64,000 nt of DNA from Vibrio sp. CAU 1672. Its GTDB lineage: Bacteria > Pseudomonadota > Gammaproteobacteria > Enterobacterales > Vibrionaceae. Below the pieces are notes generated by a model. It had not been told where the DNA came from, made no database searches, and saw only the letters and a program-made list of their open reading frames with translations. The stretch lies in assembly GCF_029223195.1 (NCBI RefSeq), contig NZ_JARHUF010000006.1, positions 51,524 through 115,523 on the forward strand. Reading direction: 5' to 3'. Positions 27,324 to 36,557 of the stretch are shown here, one piece after another (within the stretch, counting starts at the first letter, position 1; each line of letters begins with the position of its first letter). Both the position numbers and the translations under genes were made by a program.

Positions 27324-27366
27324 TGTGACTAAGGTCACTCTAAATTTAGAAAAGGTCCGCTACAGT
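27324..27366 (+). promoter_or_regulatory. CRP site and class II promoter of udp
   Basis: TGTGA-CTAAGG-TCACT (27324-27339) matches the CRP consensus except for the last base. A -10-like TACAGT at 27361-27366 would start transcription near 27373, placing the CRP centre at about -41.5, the class II position. TTGCATT just upstream (27310) resembles a CytR half-site, and a weaker TGTGATCAATG lies at 27272. This echoes the CRP/CytR control of udp in Escherichia coli. Confidence 0.7.
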
Positions 27367-27433
27367 GCATTGGTACCCAACAACTTATTAATGAGCTTAT
27401 CGTCTACGAATAAGCCAGAAAAAGGAGCGACAC

Positions 27434-28192
27434 ATGTCTCAAGCTGTATTCCACCTAGGTATTACTGAAGCAGATCTTAATGGTGCAACTCTGGCAATTA
27501 TCCCGGGAGATCCTGCACGTGTACAAAAAATTGCAGAAGAAATGGAGAACCCGGTTTTTCTAGCAAGTCAACGTGAATATACGCTTTACCGTGCAGAGCT
27601 AGATGGTAAGCCTGTAGTGGTTTGTTCAACCGGTATCGGTGGCCCTTCAACTTCTATTGCGGTTGAAGAATTGGCACAACTGGGTGTTCGTACCTTCCTG
27701 CGTGTAGGTACCACAGGCGCAATTCAGCCGGATGTGAACGTTGGTGATATGATTGTAACAACCGGTTCAGTTCGTCTGGACGGTGCAAGCCTTCACTTCG
27801 CTCCAATGGAGTTCCCTGCTGTTGCCGATTTTGATGTTGCTACCGCGATGAAAGCAGCTGCTGAAGAGAGTGGTGCAACGGTACATACCGGTGTAACGGC
27901 ATCAAGTGATACCTTCTACCCTGGCCAGGAACGTTACGATACTTTCTCCGGTCGTGTGGTTCGCCGTTTTAAAGGTTCTATGCAAGAGTGGCAAGACATG
28001 GGGGTTCTTAACTTTGAAATGGAATCTGCAACATTGTTGACCATGTGTGCCAGCTCGGGTTTGAAAGCAGGTTGTGTAGCCGGCGTTATTATCAACCGTA
28101 CCCAGAAAGAAATCCCAGATCATTCAACACTGAAACAAACCGAAGCACGCTCAATCAAAGTTGTGGTTGAGGCAGCACGTAAGATGCTGTAG
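27434..28192 (+). CDS. udp: Uridine phosphorylase
   Basis: 252 residues against 253 in Escherichia coli. It converts uridine and phosphate to uracil and ribose-1-phosphate in the cytosol, for nucleoside salvage. Phosphate-binding motifs are GDPARV (near 25-30), STGIGGPS (near 68-75) and RVGTTGAIQ (near 93). The uridine pocket contains [10 protein letters not shown]-type residues, here [10 protein letters not shown]. It begins after AAAGGAG, with a CRP-controlled promoter upstream and a terminator downstream. A trimer-of-dimers NP-I fold is expected. Confidence 0.96.
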   Translation: MSQAVFHLGITEADLNGATLAIIPGDPARVQKIAEEMENPVFLASQREYTLYRAELDGKPVVVCSTGIGGPSTSIAVEELAQLGVRTFLRVGTTGAIQPDVNVGDMIVTTGSVRLDGASLHFAPMEFPAVADFDVATAMKAAAEESGATVHTGVTASSDTFYPGQERYDTFSGRVVRRFKGSMQEWQDMGVLNFEMESATLLTMCASSGLKAGCVAGVIINRTQKEIPDHSTLKQTEARSIKVVVEAARKML

Positions 28193-28223
28193 TTCTTCGG
28201 CAAGCAATATTTAAACAAACGGG

Positions 28224-28252
28224 AAAAGCCAGAGGTTCGCCTCTGGCTTTTT
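28224..28252 (+). terminator. Terminator of udp
   Basis: A 12-bp stem, AAAAGCCAGAGG/CCTCTGGCTTTT, closed by a stable TTCG tetraloop, then T. Confidence 0.95.
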
Positions 28253-28296
28253 CTATTTACCGCCGTGCCAAAGTGTTTCGTCAGAGCAGGTAGCAA

Positions 28297-28320
28297 AAAG
28301 CAGCTCGGTTGAGCTGCTTT
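28297..28320 (-). terminator. Terminator of the DUF1887 gene
   Basis: A 10-bp stem, AAAGCAGCTC/GAGCTGCTTT, with a 4-nt loop. On the minus strand it is followed by a T-run, 26 bp after the DUF1887 stop codon. Confidence 0.88.
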
Positions 28321-28346
28321 ATGGTTGTCCGGATATGGACAGGGCT

Positions 28347-29507
28347 TTAGATTTCGTCTGAGCCACCGGCGGCTTTAAACCACGCAGTTAGGTGGGATTT
28401 AAGATCTTTGAGCTCATCCGGGCCGATAAGCGCGAGGCCTAAATCTTCCGCACGGGTAATATCGTTGTAGCGCAGCGGCCGGAAGCTTACCAGCATTGCT
28501 CGTGCCTGTAGGCCGCCGAGCAAATCACGGAGTGATTCCAGTTTATACAGGGTGTCGTCGCCATCATCACGCATTCCCTTGGTCTTACATTCGATGATGT
28601 GTAGCTTGTTGTTTACCACGGTGGCCACATCCAGTTCGTTACGCACTTCTTTTTCACCCAGCGTACGATAGACCTGCACATTGAGTGAACGATCCTGAAT
28701 GGTTGGCATGGTGTCCTGGATCTGTTTGACCGTGCTGTTCACCAGGGTTTCTAACCACTCTCCGTTAGAGAAACGCCTTGCGTCTTCGTTGGCAAAGGTC
28801 AGCACACCATTGCTATAGGTGGCGATATTGGCTTCAACCAGGTCACTGATGAGCATATTCAGCTCACGGTAACCCTGCTGCTTTTCAGACAGTTCAACGT
28901 CAAGTTTTTGTTCTTTTCGGCAAGTCGTAGCCAGGTAGTTGAGGGTGGCTAAACCAGGTCCTAATTCCAGCGCATTTGATGCCCAACGTTCCCCCAGTTG
29001 ATACAACTTCTGATCCAGTTGAGGTGGCAGTTCAACGTAATTGAACTCTCCCCGGGCACCGAAAATGGTCAGGTAATCGGAAATCGTAATGTGATCTTCT
29101 ACCTGAGAATCTTGTTTACCATCAGGGTACAACCAGCACAGTTTGTCACTGTTTGGCTCGACAACGAAAATCGGCCAGTGATAGGTACGAAATACCTCAT
29201 ACACCGAGAGGAGCCGGTGTCGTAAGCCACAGCTGGCATTGAGCTTGATATCGACGCCACGACTCTGCAGATCTTTGGCCAAAGTTTGGATAGATTGCTT
29301 AATTAATGAAGTGTTTACATCAGAAGGAATTTCAAAAAATTCGCTGGTAATGTCGCGTTGCGTCAACACGGTGCTCAGTCGCTGGAAAAGGTCTAACTGG
29401 CTTTTATCACCAATGAAGACAATATGTGAACTGATAGTACGATTATCTAATAACGGAGTGACCAGCCTTACAGGATCCTGGTCGATGATACCAACATGAA
29501 CAGCCAT
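28347..29507 (-). CDS. DUF1887 family CARF-like nuclease (Card1/Can2 relative, VC1899 type)
   Basis: 386 residues with a CARF-like Rossmann domain (about 1-150), a winged-helix middle (about 165-240) and a PD-(D/E)XK nuclease (about 245-386). Nuclease residues are intact: Glu250 and Glu253 in NGEWLE, Asp293 in NELDVA, and Glu306 and Lys308 in IIECKTK. At the CARF ligand loop, where CRISPR-linked members have TGGTK-type residues, this protein has LNASCGLRHRL (89-99). The family member VC1899 of Vibrio cholerae has a known crystal structure, and Card1 is a cyclic-tetra-adenylate activated nuclease. No CRISPR or cas gene is in the window. A chemoreceptor gene lies immediately downstream in coordinates. 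The natural ligand and target are unknown. Confidence 0.88.
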   Translation of the reverse strand: MAVHVGIIDQDPVRLVTPLLDNRTISSHIVFIGDKSQLDLFQRLSTVLTQRDITSEFFEIPSDVNTSLIKQSIQTLAKDLQSRGVDIKLNASCGLRHRLLSVYEVFRTYHWPIFVVEPNSDKLCWLYPDGKQDSQVEDHITISDYLTIFGARGEFNYVELPPQLDQKLYQLGERWASNALELGPGLATLNYLATTCRKEQKLDVELSEKQQGYRELNMLISDLVEANIATYSNGVLTFANEDARRFSNGEWLETLVNSTVKQIQDTMPTIQDRSLNVQVYRTLGEKEVRNELDVATVVNNKLHIIECKTKGMRDDGDDTLYKLESLRDLLGGLQARAMLVSFRPLRYNDITRAEDLGLALIGPDELKDLKSHLTAWFKAAGGSDEI

Positions 29508-29599
29508 AGATTTTCCTTCTTATTTGGCTTGCTCTAAAAGGGAGTAGAAAAGCATATGCAAGCCATAGTATTCATATGTAGCCATACCCATGAAAAAAC

Positions 29600-29627
29600 A
29601 AGGGTGACTTTATAAAAAGTCACCCTT
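29600..29627 (-). terminator. Terminator of the chemoreceptor gene
   Basis: A perfect 12-bp stem, AAGGGTGACTTT/AAAGTCACCCTT, with loop ATAA. The minus strand continues GTTTTTTC. Confidence 0.92.
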
Positions 29628-29668
29628 AGGTCATGAGTAATGGTTCAGTTGATGTGAAGGTCGAACTA

Positions 29669-31660
29669 TTACAACTTGAACCGATGCACCAGTTCGTATT
29701 GTTGGTGGGCAAGCTGAGTCAGGGACTCGCTGGTTTCTGCAATACTCGACATGGCATGGTAGCTTTGGTCTGCGATATTGTTGATATCTTCGATACTACG
29801 TGCAATGTCGGCGGAGGTTTCACTCTGTTCACCAGCCGCCTGAGAAATATGGGTGCTCATCTGACTGATCTCGATAATCAGCGCCTGAATCTCTTCCATC
29901 GAGCTGTTCGCTTTTGAGGCTTGCTCGACCGACATTTCCATATCACTCATGCAGCTCTGAATGACATGGCTGGCGGATTGAGAGCTGGACTGCAAGTTGC
30001 TGATCATCGATTCAATTTCAGTGGTTGACTGCGTGGTTTTCGAAGCCAGTACCCGCACCTCATCGGCAACCACGGCAAAGCCACGGCCTTGTTCACCGGC
30101 ACGAGCCGCCTCGATGGCAGCATTCAGCGCCAGCAGGTTGGTCTGTTCGGCGATATTGCGGATAACATCGAGAATGGAGCCAATCTGGCCGCTCATTCTC
30201 TGCAGTTCTGATACGGCTGAAACCGATTCATTAAGGCGTGTTTCCAGCTGATTGATGGTAGAAATATTGCTGTTCATAATATGTCTACCCTGATCGGAGG
30301 CTGATTCGACTTTTTGTACCATCTCCAACGAGCTCTGTGCATTTTGTGCCACTTCCTGCACTGAGTGAGACATTTCAGTCATTGCTGTTGCCACATTAGC
30401 AGTTTGCTCACGCTGGCTACTGAGCTGTGATTGTGCCTGAGAAGAAGTCTGTTCGTTCTGAGATGCGGTATTTGACAGATTCTCAGAGGCACCATTTAAC
30501 CGCACCAGAATATTGTGTAAGTTGTCAGCCAGGGAGTTGATATGGTCACTGACACGGCTGAACTCATTGTTGTGCTTGTTCTCGATCCGCTGGGTCATGT
30601 CGCCTTTAGTCAGGCTTTCCAGTACATTCAGAATGCGGGTTAAAGGCTCACGTACGCTGTGCGCAATGTGGTAACCGACTGCCGTCGCAAACAACGCGAC
30701 CCCGATGGCAATAATTATGGCTTTCGTCACGCCGTTGCTGTAGATCTGACCCGCGTCGGATAGTGAGTTGTTGAGCTCGTCGGTAGCAGTAGTCGTAAAC
30801 TGCTCAAGGATGGCCATGGTCGAATCAACGGTCATCGCCAGGCTGGCAATATTGTTATACAGTGCCGCGCGAGCTTGTAGGTAGTTGTTGTGCTGATCCA
30901 ACACGCCGCCTCGCATGCCCACGTCTCGTGTGAAATGGTCAACAGATTCACCAAAGGCTTTTTCTAGAGCCGGTAACTGAGCTGCCAGTCCGCGGAAGGC
31001 GTAGTTGAGGTGGGTGACCGCTTTGCGGTTTTTCGCCACTGCTTTGGTAACGAACTCAGGATTGGAGCTGGCCAGTGCGTCTGAGGTGATGATCTCGGCA
31101 TCCTTGAGTTTGATGAAGTAGCTTTTGGCCATAACTTTGACTGAAATACTCGACTGGTCGGCAATGTAGTCTTTCAGCCCGACCGAGAGTTCATTGTTGA
31201 GTTTTTGGAAGCGACGTGATGACTTCTGGACTTCTTCCTGAGCGGCAAACATTGCTTCATAGTTGTCCATTGCTTCTTTCGCTTCGGCAAAATAACCCTG
31301 CTGCAACTCTTTTAGCTGAGCAAACGGTTCGGAAAGTGACGGATAGCTCTGGCTTGCCGTTTCCAGTTGAGTCAACGTGGCATCAAACTTTTGCTGAGAT
31401 TTGACAAATGCCTGACGCATATTGTCCATGCGTTGTTTATTTTCGGTGGTTAAGAAGTCTTTGAACGATTTGTCTGCCGACAACAGTTCGACACTGGTTT
31501 GGTTGGATAATGACACCAGAGGTAACGATGTCTTTGAAACGGTTTCAAACTTGCCATGAATGTCGTTCATTCCCCCCAGCATGATGGCAATAGTGACAGC
31601 AAACAGAATGATGATCAGCGCGAAGCCGGCATACATCCTTTTAATAACTGATCCACGCAT
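29669..31660 (-). CDS. Methyl-accepting chemotaxis protein with helical periplasmic domain
   Basis: 663 residues. TM1 is at about 10-29, a long all-helical periplasmic sensor follows (about 30-312), TM2 is at about 315-337, then a HAMP domain and a cytoplasmic signalling coiled coil. The tip [32 protein letters not shown] is intact. The sensor length and heptad-rich sequence suggest a helical bimodular (HBM) or related four-helix sensor rather than Cache. No C-terminal CheR pentapeptide is seen; the end is HRFKL. From memory, Vibrio cholerae also has a receptor gene (VC1898) beside the DUF1887 gene, so the pair is conserved. Its ligand is unknown. Confidence 0.92.
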   Translation of the reverse strand: MRGSVIKRMYAGFALIIILFAVTIAIMLGGMNDIHGKFETVSKTSLPLVSLSNQTSVELLSADKSFKDFLTTENKQRMDNMRQAFVKSQQKFDATLTQLETASQSYPSLSEPFAQLKELQQGYFAEAKEAMDNYEAMFAAQEEVQKSSRRFQKLNNELSVGLKDYIADQSSISVKVMAKSYFIKLKDAEIITSDALASSNPEFVTKAVAKNRKAVTHLNYAFRGLAAQLPALEKAFGESVDHFTRDVGMRGGVLDQHNNYLQARAALYNNIASLAMTVDSTMAILEQFTTTATDELNNSLSDAGQIYSNGVTKAIIIAIGVALFATAVGYHIAHSVREPLTRILNVLESLTKGDMTQRIENKHNNEFSRVSDHINSLADNLHNILVRLNGASENLSNTASQNEQTSSQAQSQLSSQREQTANVATAMTEMSHSVQEVAQNAQSSLEMVQKVESASDQGRHIMNSNISTINQLETRLNESVSAVSELQRMSGQIGSILDVIRNIAEQTNLLALNAAIEAARAGEQGRGFAVVADEVRVLASKTTQSTTEIESMISNLQSSSQSASHVIQSCMSDMEMSVEQASKANSSMEEIQALIIEISQMSTHISQAAGEQSETSADIARSIEDINNIADQSYHAMSSIAETSESLTQLAHQQYELVHRFKL

Positions 31661-31895
31661 AAATTAGCGTCCTCTCCCAAAAACAGACAAAATAAATAAG
31701 AGTTGTCTAAAAAATTTAACAAAATTGTTTGAATTGTATGGTGTTTGAGGCGCACGTTTTATGACGCGGGCGACAAAAAAAACTTTCCCGCCCGTGCTTA
31801 TATTGATAATGTTAAGTGAACACTGTTTTTTATTGAGCTCGCGATCTCCTTGGCGCATACTAATCAGGTTATATACCTAATAAAATGGAGTACCC

Positions 31896-32246
31896 ATGGC
31901 GGAAGAAACCATCTTTAGCAAAATTATTCGCAAGGAAATACCGGCAAATATCCTCTACCAAGACGATCTCGTGACCGCGTTCCGTGACATTAACCCTCGC
32001 GCACCAAGTCATATACTTATCATCCCTAATAAAGTCATTCCGACCACCAACGATGTTGTTGAAGATGACGAAGCGGTGATGGGACGTTTGTTCACCGTTG
32101 CCAGAAAACTGGCGAAGGAAGAGGGGATTGCAGAAGACGGTTACCGTTTGATCGTTAATTGTAATTCTCATGGCGGGCAGGAAGTTTACCACGTGCATAT
32201 GCATCTGTTAGGCGGACGGCCACTGGGTCCTATGGTGTTAAGTTAA
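31896..32246 (+). CDS. hinT: HIT family purine nucleoside phosphoramidase
   Basis: 116 residues, nearly all of it the HIT domain. It hydrolyses adenosine phosphoramidates and aminoacyl-AMP in the cytosol. The triad is HVHMH at residues 99-103, with Asn90 and Ser91 in NCNSHGG upstream. GGAG lies 7 bp before the start. It is first in a likely operon with the lipoprotein genes and lpoB, the same neighbourhood as in Escherichia coli (hinT-ycfL-lpoB-thiK). Confidence 0.95.
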   Translation: MAEETIFSKIIRKEIPANILYQDDLVTAFRDINPRAPSHILIIPNKVIPTTNDVVEDDEAVMGRLFTVARKLAKEEGIAEDGYRLIVNCNSHGGQEVYHVHMHLLGGRPLGPMVLS

Positions 32247-32315
32247 TTGATGATATGGGTGGGTGGCGTGCCGTCATCCACTTGTCCGAATGATGACCTA
32301 TTGGCGGAGAGAAAT

Positions 32316-33710
32316 GTGAAACAAGGTGTAATATGGGCCAGCGTGACGGTTTGGGTCCTTCTTGCCACCGGCTGTGCCAATTTGTCTGCAGGTAACCTAT
32401 TTAGCCATTACAGCAATCTAAACCAACCCGTCTACAACGCGCTCGTTGCCGGGGATTACGCTAAAGCCCAGTCGCTGCAATCGAGTGACACTGGCGGCGA
32501 GTTATTAGGCAACCTGGAACAGGGGCGGGTTTCGTTTCTGGCGCAAGATTATGCCACCAGCCACCAATCACTGGAGTTGAGTGAAAGTGCCGTAACGGCG
32601 CAACAAGAACGTGCAACCATTTCGCTGTCTGAGACGGCCGTTAGCTTTGGCTCGTTAGCGGTCAATGATAACCTCAACGATTACCAGCCCGCAGATTATG
32701 AACTCGGCTTTCTACATCTTTATCTCGGTTTAAACTATCTTCAAAAGAACGATCTGGAGGGGGCTCTGGTAGAGATGCGCCGGGCGAACCAGGTTCAGGA
32801 AGCGGCCAAAAAAACGCGTGAGCAAGAGCTTGCGCGGGCAGAAAAAGATCTGAGAAAGCACGGTGTATCGGCCAACTTAGGCAGTATTCTCGCCAACTAT
32901 CCTGACGCAGGAAACAAGTTAAGTGCCGTGCAGAATGGGTATCTGTTTTATCTGTCCGGGCTGCTGTATGACGCATCACGAGACTGGAACAGCGCCTACG
33001 TTGATTATCGACGTGCACTGGCGGTGATGCCGGAAAATCGCCAGATAATTGAAAGCACCATGCAAATGGCGAAGAAGCTGGGGATGCGTGAAGATCTTCG
33101 CCTGCTTGAAAAACGTTACGGTAAAGCATCCTCAGGCTTGGGCGATAAGCAGGGGCGTGTAATTGTGATTGAAGAGCAAGGAGTCGTCGAGGCCCGGCAG
33201 GGCTGGCGGATTGACTTGCCGCTTTATGATAGCCGCGGGGATGGGGCGATCTACTCATTGGCGTTACCTTACTATCCCGGCCGGAATACAGAGCGCTTTG
33301 TGGACATCTCATTGAATGATCAGCGCATTACGCCGTATTTGCTGGCGGATATCAATGCCATGGCCAGCAATGATTTGAACGAACGTTTACCGGCAATGGT
33401 TATACGTCAGGCATTACGCGTGTGGGCCAAAGACCGGATTCGCAAAGAAAGTGCCAAAGGGGATGAGGTTGGTAATCTACTCTTTAATGTATGGAACACC
33501 TTAACAGAGCAGCCAGATACCCGCAGTTGGCAGACTTTACCTGCACAAGTCCAAACCGCTTCACGGGTGGTCAGTGCGGGCAAGCAGACTCTGAAAGTGG
33601 CGGATTTGGCGTATCAATTTGAGGTACCACAACAGCAAACGACATTGGTTTGGGTGTCTCGCCAGGGCGGTAGTGCCACGGTGTGGCATAAGCAGCTAGG
33701 GAGATTGTAA
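32316..33710 (+). CDS. COG3014 family lipoprotein
   Basis: 464 residues from a GTG start with GGAGA 5 bp upstream. The lipobox VLLATGC is about 20 residues from that start; upstream TTG/ATG starts would push it too far in. The body is mostly helical with TPR-like stretches (YLGLNYLQKNDLEGALVEMRRANQVQ; DWNSAYVDYRRALAVMPENRQIIE) and a beta-rich C-terminal third. The family function is unknown. The gene follows hinT and overlaps ycfL by one base (TAATG), placing it inside the lpoB operon, where enterobacteria lack it. A role in cell-wall synthesis or envelope monitoring is inference from context. Confidence 0.85.
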   Translation: MKQGVIWASVTVWVLLATGCANLSAGNLFSHYSNLNQPVYNALVAGDYAKAQSLQSSDTGGELLGNLEQGRVSFLAQDYATSHQSLELSESAVTAQQERATISLSETAVSFGSLAVNDNLNDYQPADYELGFLHLYLGLNYLQKNDLEGALVEMRRANQVQEAAKKTREQELARAEKDLRKHGVSANLGSILANYPDAGNKLSAVQNGYLFYLSGLLYDASRDWNSAYVDYRRALAVMPENRQIIESTMQMAKKLGMREDLRLLEKRYGKASSGLGDKQGRVIVIEEQGVVEARQGWRIDLPLYDSRGDGAIYSLALPYYPGRNTERFVDISLNDQRITPYLLADINAMASNDLNERLPAMVIRQALRVWAKDRIRKESAKGDEVGNLLFNVWNTLTEQPDTRSWQTLPAQVQTASRVVSAGKQTLKVADLAYQFEVPQQQTTLVWVSRQGGSATVWHKQLGRL

Positions 33711-34102
33711 TGAAAGCATGGTTGATCAGTTTGGTTGTGTTGATTGGTTTGGCCGGGTGTGCTGGTAACACCGCAGGCATTCGAATCGATGGGCAAACTC
33801 AGAAAGTTTTTTTTAATGATAAAGTACTGGGCAGCAGGTTGCTGGTGGATGAGATCAAAACGGTTTATGTTGATGATCGCCCGCGTGGCGTGGTGAATTT
33901 GACCAGCCAGTTCCAGGGAGACCAACACATTCTGTACCGTTTTTATTGGTATGACAACAGCGGGTTGGAAGTAAACACCAAACCCGGCCCATGGCGCAAA
34001 ACTATTGTGCGCGGCTTTGAATCAGTAACCCTCTCTGAAGTTACGGTTAATCCGGCCGGAACCCAGTTCCGCGTTCAGATCCGAGAAGCTGATGACAATT
34101 AA
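33710..34102 (+). CDS. ycfL: YcfL family lipoprotein
   Basis: 130 residues with the lipobox LIGLAGC ending at Cys17. A compact beta domain follows, with FYWYDNSGLEV and RGFESVTLSEVTVNPAGTQFRVQIRE, typical of the YcfL/DUF1425 family. These are outer-membrane lipoproteins of unknown function that accompany lpoB. The start is coupled to the previous gene by TAATG. Confidence 0.9.
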   Translation: MKAWLISLVVLIGLAGCAGNTAGIRIDGQTQKVFFNDKVLGSRLLVDEIKTVYVDDRPRGVVNLTSQFQGDQHILYRFYWYDNSGLEVNTKPGPWRKTIVRGFESVTLSEVTVNPAGTQFRVQIREADDN

Positions 34103-34112
34103 TTGAGCGGCT

Positions 34113-34139
34113 ATGCCGCCATCAAAAATCTGGCGGCAT
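34113..34139 (+). other. Intercistronic hairpin between ycfL and lpoB
   Basis: ATGCCGCC/GGCGGCAT, 8 bp, with an 11-nt loop and no T-run. It is more likely an mRNA processing or stability element than a terminator. Confidence 0.5.
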
Positions 34140-34167
34140 GGTTAGGTTATATAATTAAGGAACTCTC

Positions 34168-34758
34168 ATGAAGAAAAGTATTATTGCTCTACTTGGTCTT
34201 GCTGTTGTTTTGGGTGGCTGTGCAAACAAAGTCTCTTATGGTGACGCACAGGCAACTGAAACGGTAACGGTGGACTTTGGTTCTACAGATCTACAAAAAA
34301 TTGCGGCAGAGATGGTTGATAGCATGATGATGTCGGGATCAGTCGCTGCGATAACCCGCGATCAGCGACCAATCGTGTTTGTCGAGCGGATCAAGAACAA
34401 AACCAGTGAGCATATTGATACCGAATCTGTCACTGATACCATTTCAACCAAAATGCTCAACTCTGGTAAGTTCCGTTTTGTCGATATGGACCGGGTTGAA
34501 TCGGTGCGTGACCAGCTCAACTTCCAAAATAATGATGAGCTGGTGAACCAGAGTACCGCAATTCAGTTTGGTAAAATGGTCGGTGCGCAGTATATGCTTT
34601 ACGGTAACTTATCCAGTATCGTAAAAAATGCCGGAAGCGATAAAGACGTTTATTACAAAATGACCATGCGTTTGATGGATTTGGAAACTGGCTTAATTGA
34701 ATGGGCAGACGAGACGGAAATCCGCAAACAGCAGTCGAAGAGCCTGTTTGGCTTATAA
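34168..34758 (+). CDS. lpoB: Penicillin-binding protein activator LpoB
   Basis: 196 residues with lipobox VVLGGC. It is slightly shorter than the 213-residue Escherichia coli protein because the disordered linker after the lipid anchor is short. The globular TolB-like domain carries RPIVFVERIKNKTSEHIDTE, NSGKFRFVDMDRV and GAQYMLYGNLSSI. It spans from the outer membrane to PBP1b to stimulate peptidoglycan synthesis. AAGGA precedes the ATG. It sits in the hinT operon with thiK downstream. Confidence 0.92.
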   Translation: MKKSIIALLGLAVVLGGCANKVSYGDAQATETVTVDFGSTDLQKIAAEMVDSMMMSGSVAAITRDQRPIVFVERIKNKTSEHIDTESVTDTISTKMLNSGKFRFVDMDRVESVRDQLNFQNNDELVNQSTAIQFGKMVGAQYMLYGNLSSIVKNAGSDKDVYYKMTMRLMDLETGLIEWADETEIRKQQSKSLFGL

Positions 34759-34801
34759 GTAGGCGGCGATTTTCACACGGCAAATAACGGAGAAATCAGC
34801 C

Positions 34802-35683
34802 ATGGCATGGTTTTCTTGGCAGCAAGCAAAGCAACTGGATCCTAGCCTCAAGGTGTTAGGTGATTTCTTCATTGAGCCTCCGGCAAAAGTCCAAACGCTG
34901 ACTGGCGGTTTAACCAACCGTTGCTGGCGTTTGGATACCTCTTGCGGGCAGAGTTATGTCTGGCGACCAGCGAGTAAGGTGTGTGAAGTGTTCTCCATCA
35001 CACGCCAGAATGAATATCAGGTATTGTCCGCAGTTCGCGCTACCGGGCTGGCACCGCAGCCGGTTTATGTCTGTGAGCAAGGGTTGCTGGTGACCTGGCT
35101 GGAAGGAGAGGTTTTACCCACCAGCTTAGGTGAACTCGATTCAATACTTGCAATTGCAGCCAGAATTCACCAGTTGCCTACGGACTCCCTGCCAATAGCC
35201 CCGTTCTCTTACTCTGCCAGAGTGGATCACTATTGGGCGCAGCTTGAGCCGGAATATTGTGGCACACGGTTTGAGGCACTGTACCAACGTTGGCGTACTG
35301 CGCCTGTGGTTGGTGAGGTACCTAAGGCTTTGTGTCATTTTGATCTCGGTAGTTACAACCTGGTACGTGGTGAGCGGGGTCTCCAGGTCATTGATTGGGA
35401 ATACGCAGCCCTTGCTGATCCAAGATTAGATTTGACCTTGGTGATCCAGTTGGCTCAGGCTCCGGCCGAGGAGGCCGTCAGGCAGTATTGCCGTTTACGG
35501 GAAATTAAAGATATATCATTGTGGCTGGAGGGCGTACAGGCTTGGCAGCCAAGAACAACCTTGATGGCAATGCTTTGGTATTTGCTGGCTCACAATTTAT
35601 GGCAGGATGAGCAATACTTAACCAGTGCGAATGATTTGAAAGACTTATTATGTATGGAAGATCACTGTTTTGAGACTCAGTGA
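34802..35683 (+). CDS. thiK: Thiamine kinase / aminoglycoside phosphotransferase-fold kinase
   Basis: 293 residues of the APH/choline kinase fold. The catalytic loop is CHFDLGSYNLV, with His179, Asp181 and Asn186. The metal-binding DWEYAALADPRLD follows about 20 residues later. TGGLTNRCWRL near residue 35 is the nucleotide loop. The position after lpoB matches Escherichia coli thiK (ycfN), which phosphorylates salvaged thiamine. Substrate choice within this fold is hard to read, so the assignment rests on synteny and overall similarity. Confidence 0.8.
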   Translation: MAWFSWQQAKQLDPSLKVLGDFFIEPPAKVQTLTGGLTNRCWRLDTSCGQSYVWRPASKVCEVFSITRQNEYQVLSAVRATGLAPQPVYVCEQGLLVTWLEGEVLPTSLGELDSILAIAARIHQLPTDSLPIAPFSYSARVDHYWAQLEPEYCGTRFEALYQRWRTAPVVGEVPKALCHFDLGSYNLVRGERGLQVIDWEYAALADPRLDLTLVIQLAQAPAEEAVRQYCRLREIKDISLWLEGVQAWQPRTTLMAMLWYLLAHNLWQDEQYLTSANDLKDLLCMEDHCFETQ

Positions 35684-35758
35684 CCATTCCCTCTTTAACC
35701 GTAAGGAAATAGTGGTAGTTTAAGGTTAAGTACCAGATTGATACAGGGAGAGGTACAC

Positions 35759-36298
35759 ATGATTATTTATTTGCATGGCTTTGACAGCACAAGCCCAGGC
35801 AATCACGAAAAAGTCTTGCAGTTGCAGTTTATCGATGAGGACGTGCGCTTCATTAACTACAGTACACTGCATCCTAAGCACGATATGCAACATCTGCTGA
35901 AAGAAGTCCAGAAAGTGATCGACCAGTCTGAGGATCCTAATCCACTGATTTGCGGGGTAGGGCTCGGCGGTTACTGGTCAGAACGGGTGGGTTTTTTGTG
36001 TGGGATCAAACAGGTGATTTTTAACCCGAACTTGCACCCGGAGAACAATATGGCCGGTCGTATTGACCGACCAGAAGAGTACGAAGATATTGCCACCAAG
36101 TGTGTTGATAAATTCCGCAGCAAAAATAAGGATCGCTGTCTGGTCATCCTCTCGCGTGAAGATGAAGTGCATGATAACAGTAAGACCGCAGGTGAGTTGC
36201 AGGATTACTATCAGATCATTTGGGACGATACCCAAACTCACAAGTTCAAGAAAATCTCTCATCACCTGCAAACGATGAAAGCCTTTAAAGAGGCATGA
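35759..36298 (+). CDS. ycfP: YcfP family esterase-like protein
   Basis: 179 residues from the ATG after GGGAGAGG. The [11 protein letters not shown]-terminus matches the family start, so the upstream TTG was rejected. It has an alpha/beta-hydrolase-like fold. The usual nucleophile elbow is replaced by [10 protein letters not shown] (about 66-75), which has no GxSxG serine, so hydrolase activity is doubtful. KIDRPEEY-type and SREDEVHDN motifs are conserved. In Escherichia coli, nagZ lies between thiK and ycfP; here it is absent. Confidence 0.9.
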   Translation: MIIYLHGFDSTSPGNHEKVLQLQFIDEDVRFINYSTLHPKHDMQHLLKEVQKVIDQSEDPNPLICGVGLGGYWSERVGFLCGIKQVIFNPNLHPENNMAGRIDRPEEYEDIATKCVDKFRSKNKDRCLVILSREDEVHDNSKTAGELQDYYQIIWDDTQTHKFKKISHHLQTMKAFKEA

Positions 36299-36345
36299 TA
36301 TGCCTTCTCCTTCTTACTGAGCAAGAAGGATCCACCTCCAATTAA

Positions 36346-36373
36346 GACAACAGCGCCATCGTGCGCTGTTGTC
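36346..36373. terminator. Possible terminator of the hinT-ycfP operon
   Basis: A strong 11-bp stem, GACAACAGCGC/GCGCTGTTGTC, with a 6-nt loop. Only ATATTC follows, so intrinsic termination would be weak. Confidence 0.5.
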
Positions 36374-36497
36374 ATATTCAGTGCGCAATTGTGCAGACTT
36401 CATGACATTCCACCCTAGTTCGCCACACTTGTGGCACGTGAGCGTTACCTTTCAATAACGAAAATCAGCTAATTCTTAGATTAAGTAAGGATTTTTG

Positions 36498-36525
36498 TTG
36501 CCATAAGGGCATCGGCATATATAAT
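36498..36525 (+). promoter_or_regulatory. Promoter of ndh
   Basis: -35 TTGCCA (5 of 6), 16-bp spacer and perfect -10 TATAAT. Predicted start near 36532, giving an unusually long leader of about 290 nt before the GTG start. Confidence 0.75.
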
Positions 36526-36531
36526 GAACCC

Positions 36532-36557
36532 AATCAAATTAATTTGATTAATATCAA
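36532..36557. promoter_or_regulatory. FNR-like box overlapping a perfect palindrome
   Basis: TTGAT-TAAT-ATCAA (36544-36557) is a full match to the FNR consensus. It overlaps the 18-bp perfect palindrome AATCAAATT/AATTTGATT (36532-36549). Lying just downstream of the predicted start site, it would repress ndh without oxygen, as FNR does in Escherichia coli. Confidence 0.7.

Noticed and set aside
27280-27468. Small frame overlapping the udp promoter and start
   Set aside because: It covers the CRP site and -10 element and overlaps udp in another frame.
28347-29507. DUF1887 gene as part of a CRISPR locus
   Set aside because: No cas gene, repeat array or cyclase gene was seen within 64 kb.
35930-36000. 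YcfP as an active serine esterase
   Set aside because: The GxSxG nucleophile elbow is replaced by GVGLGGYW.
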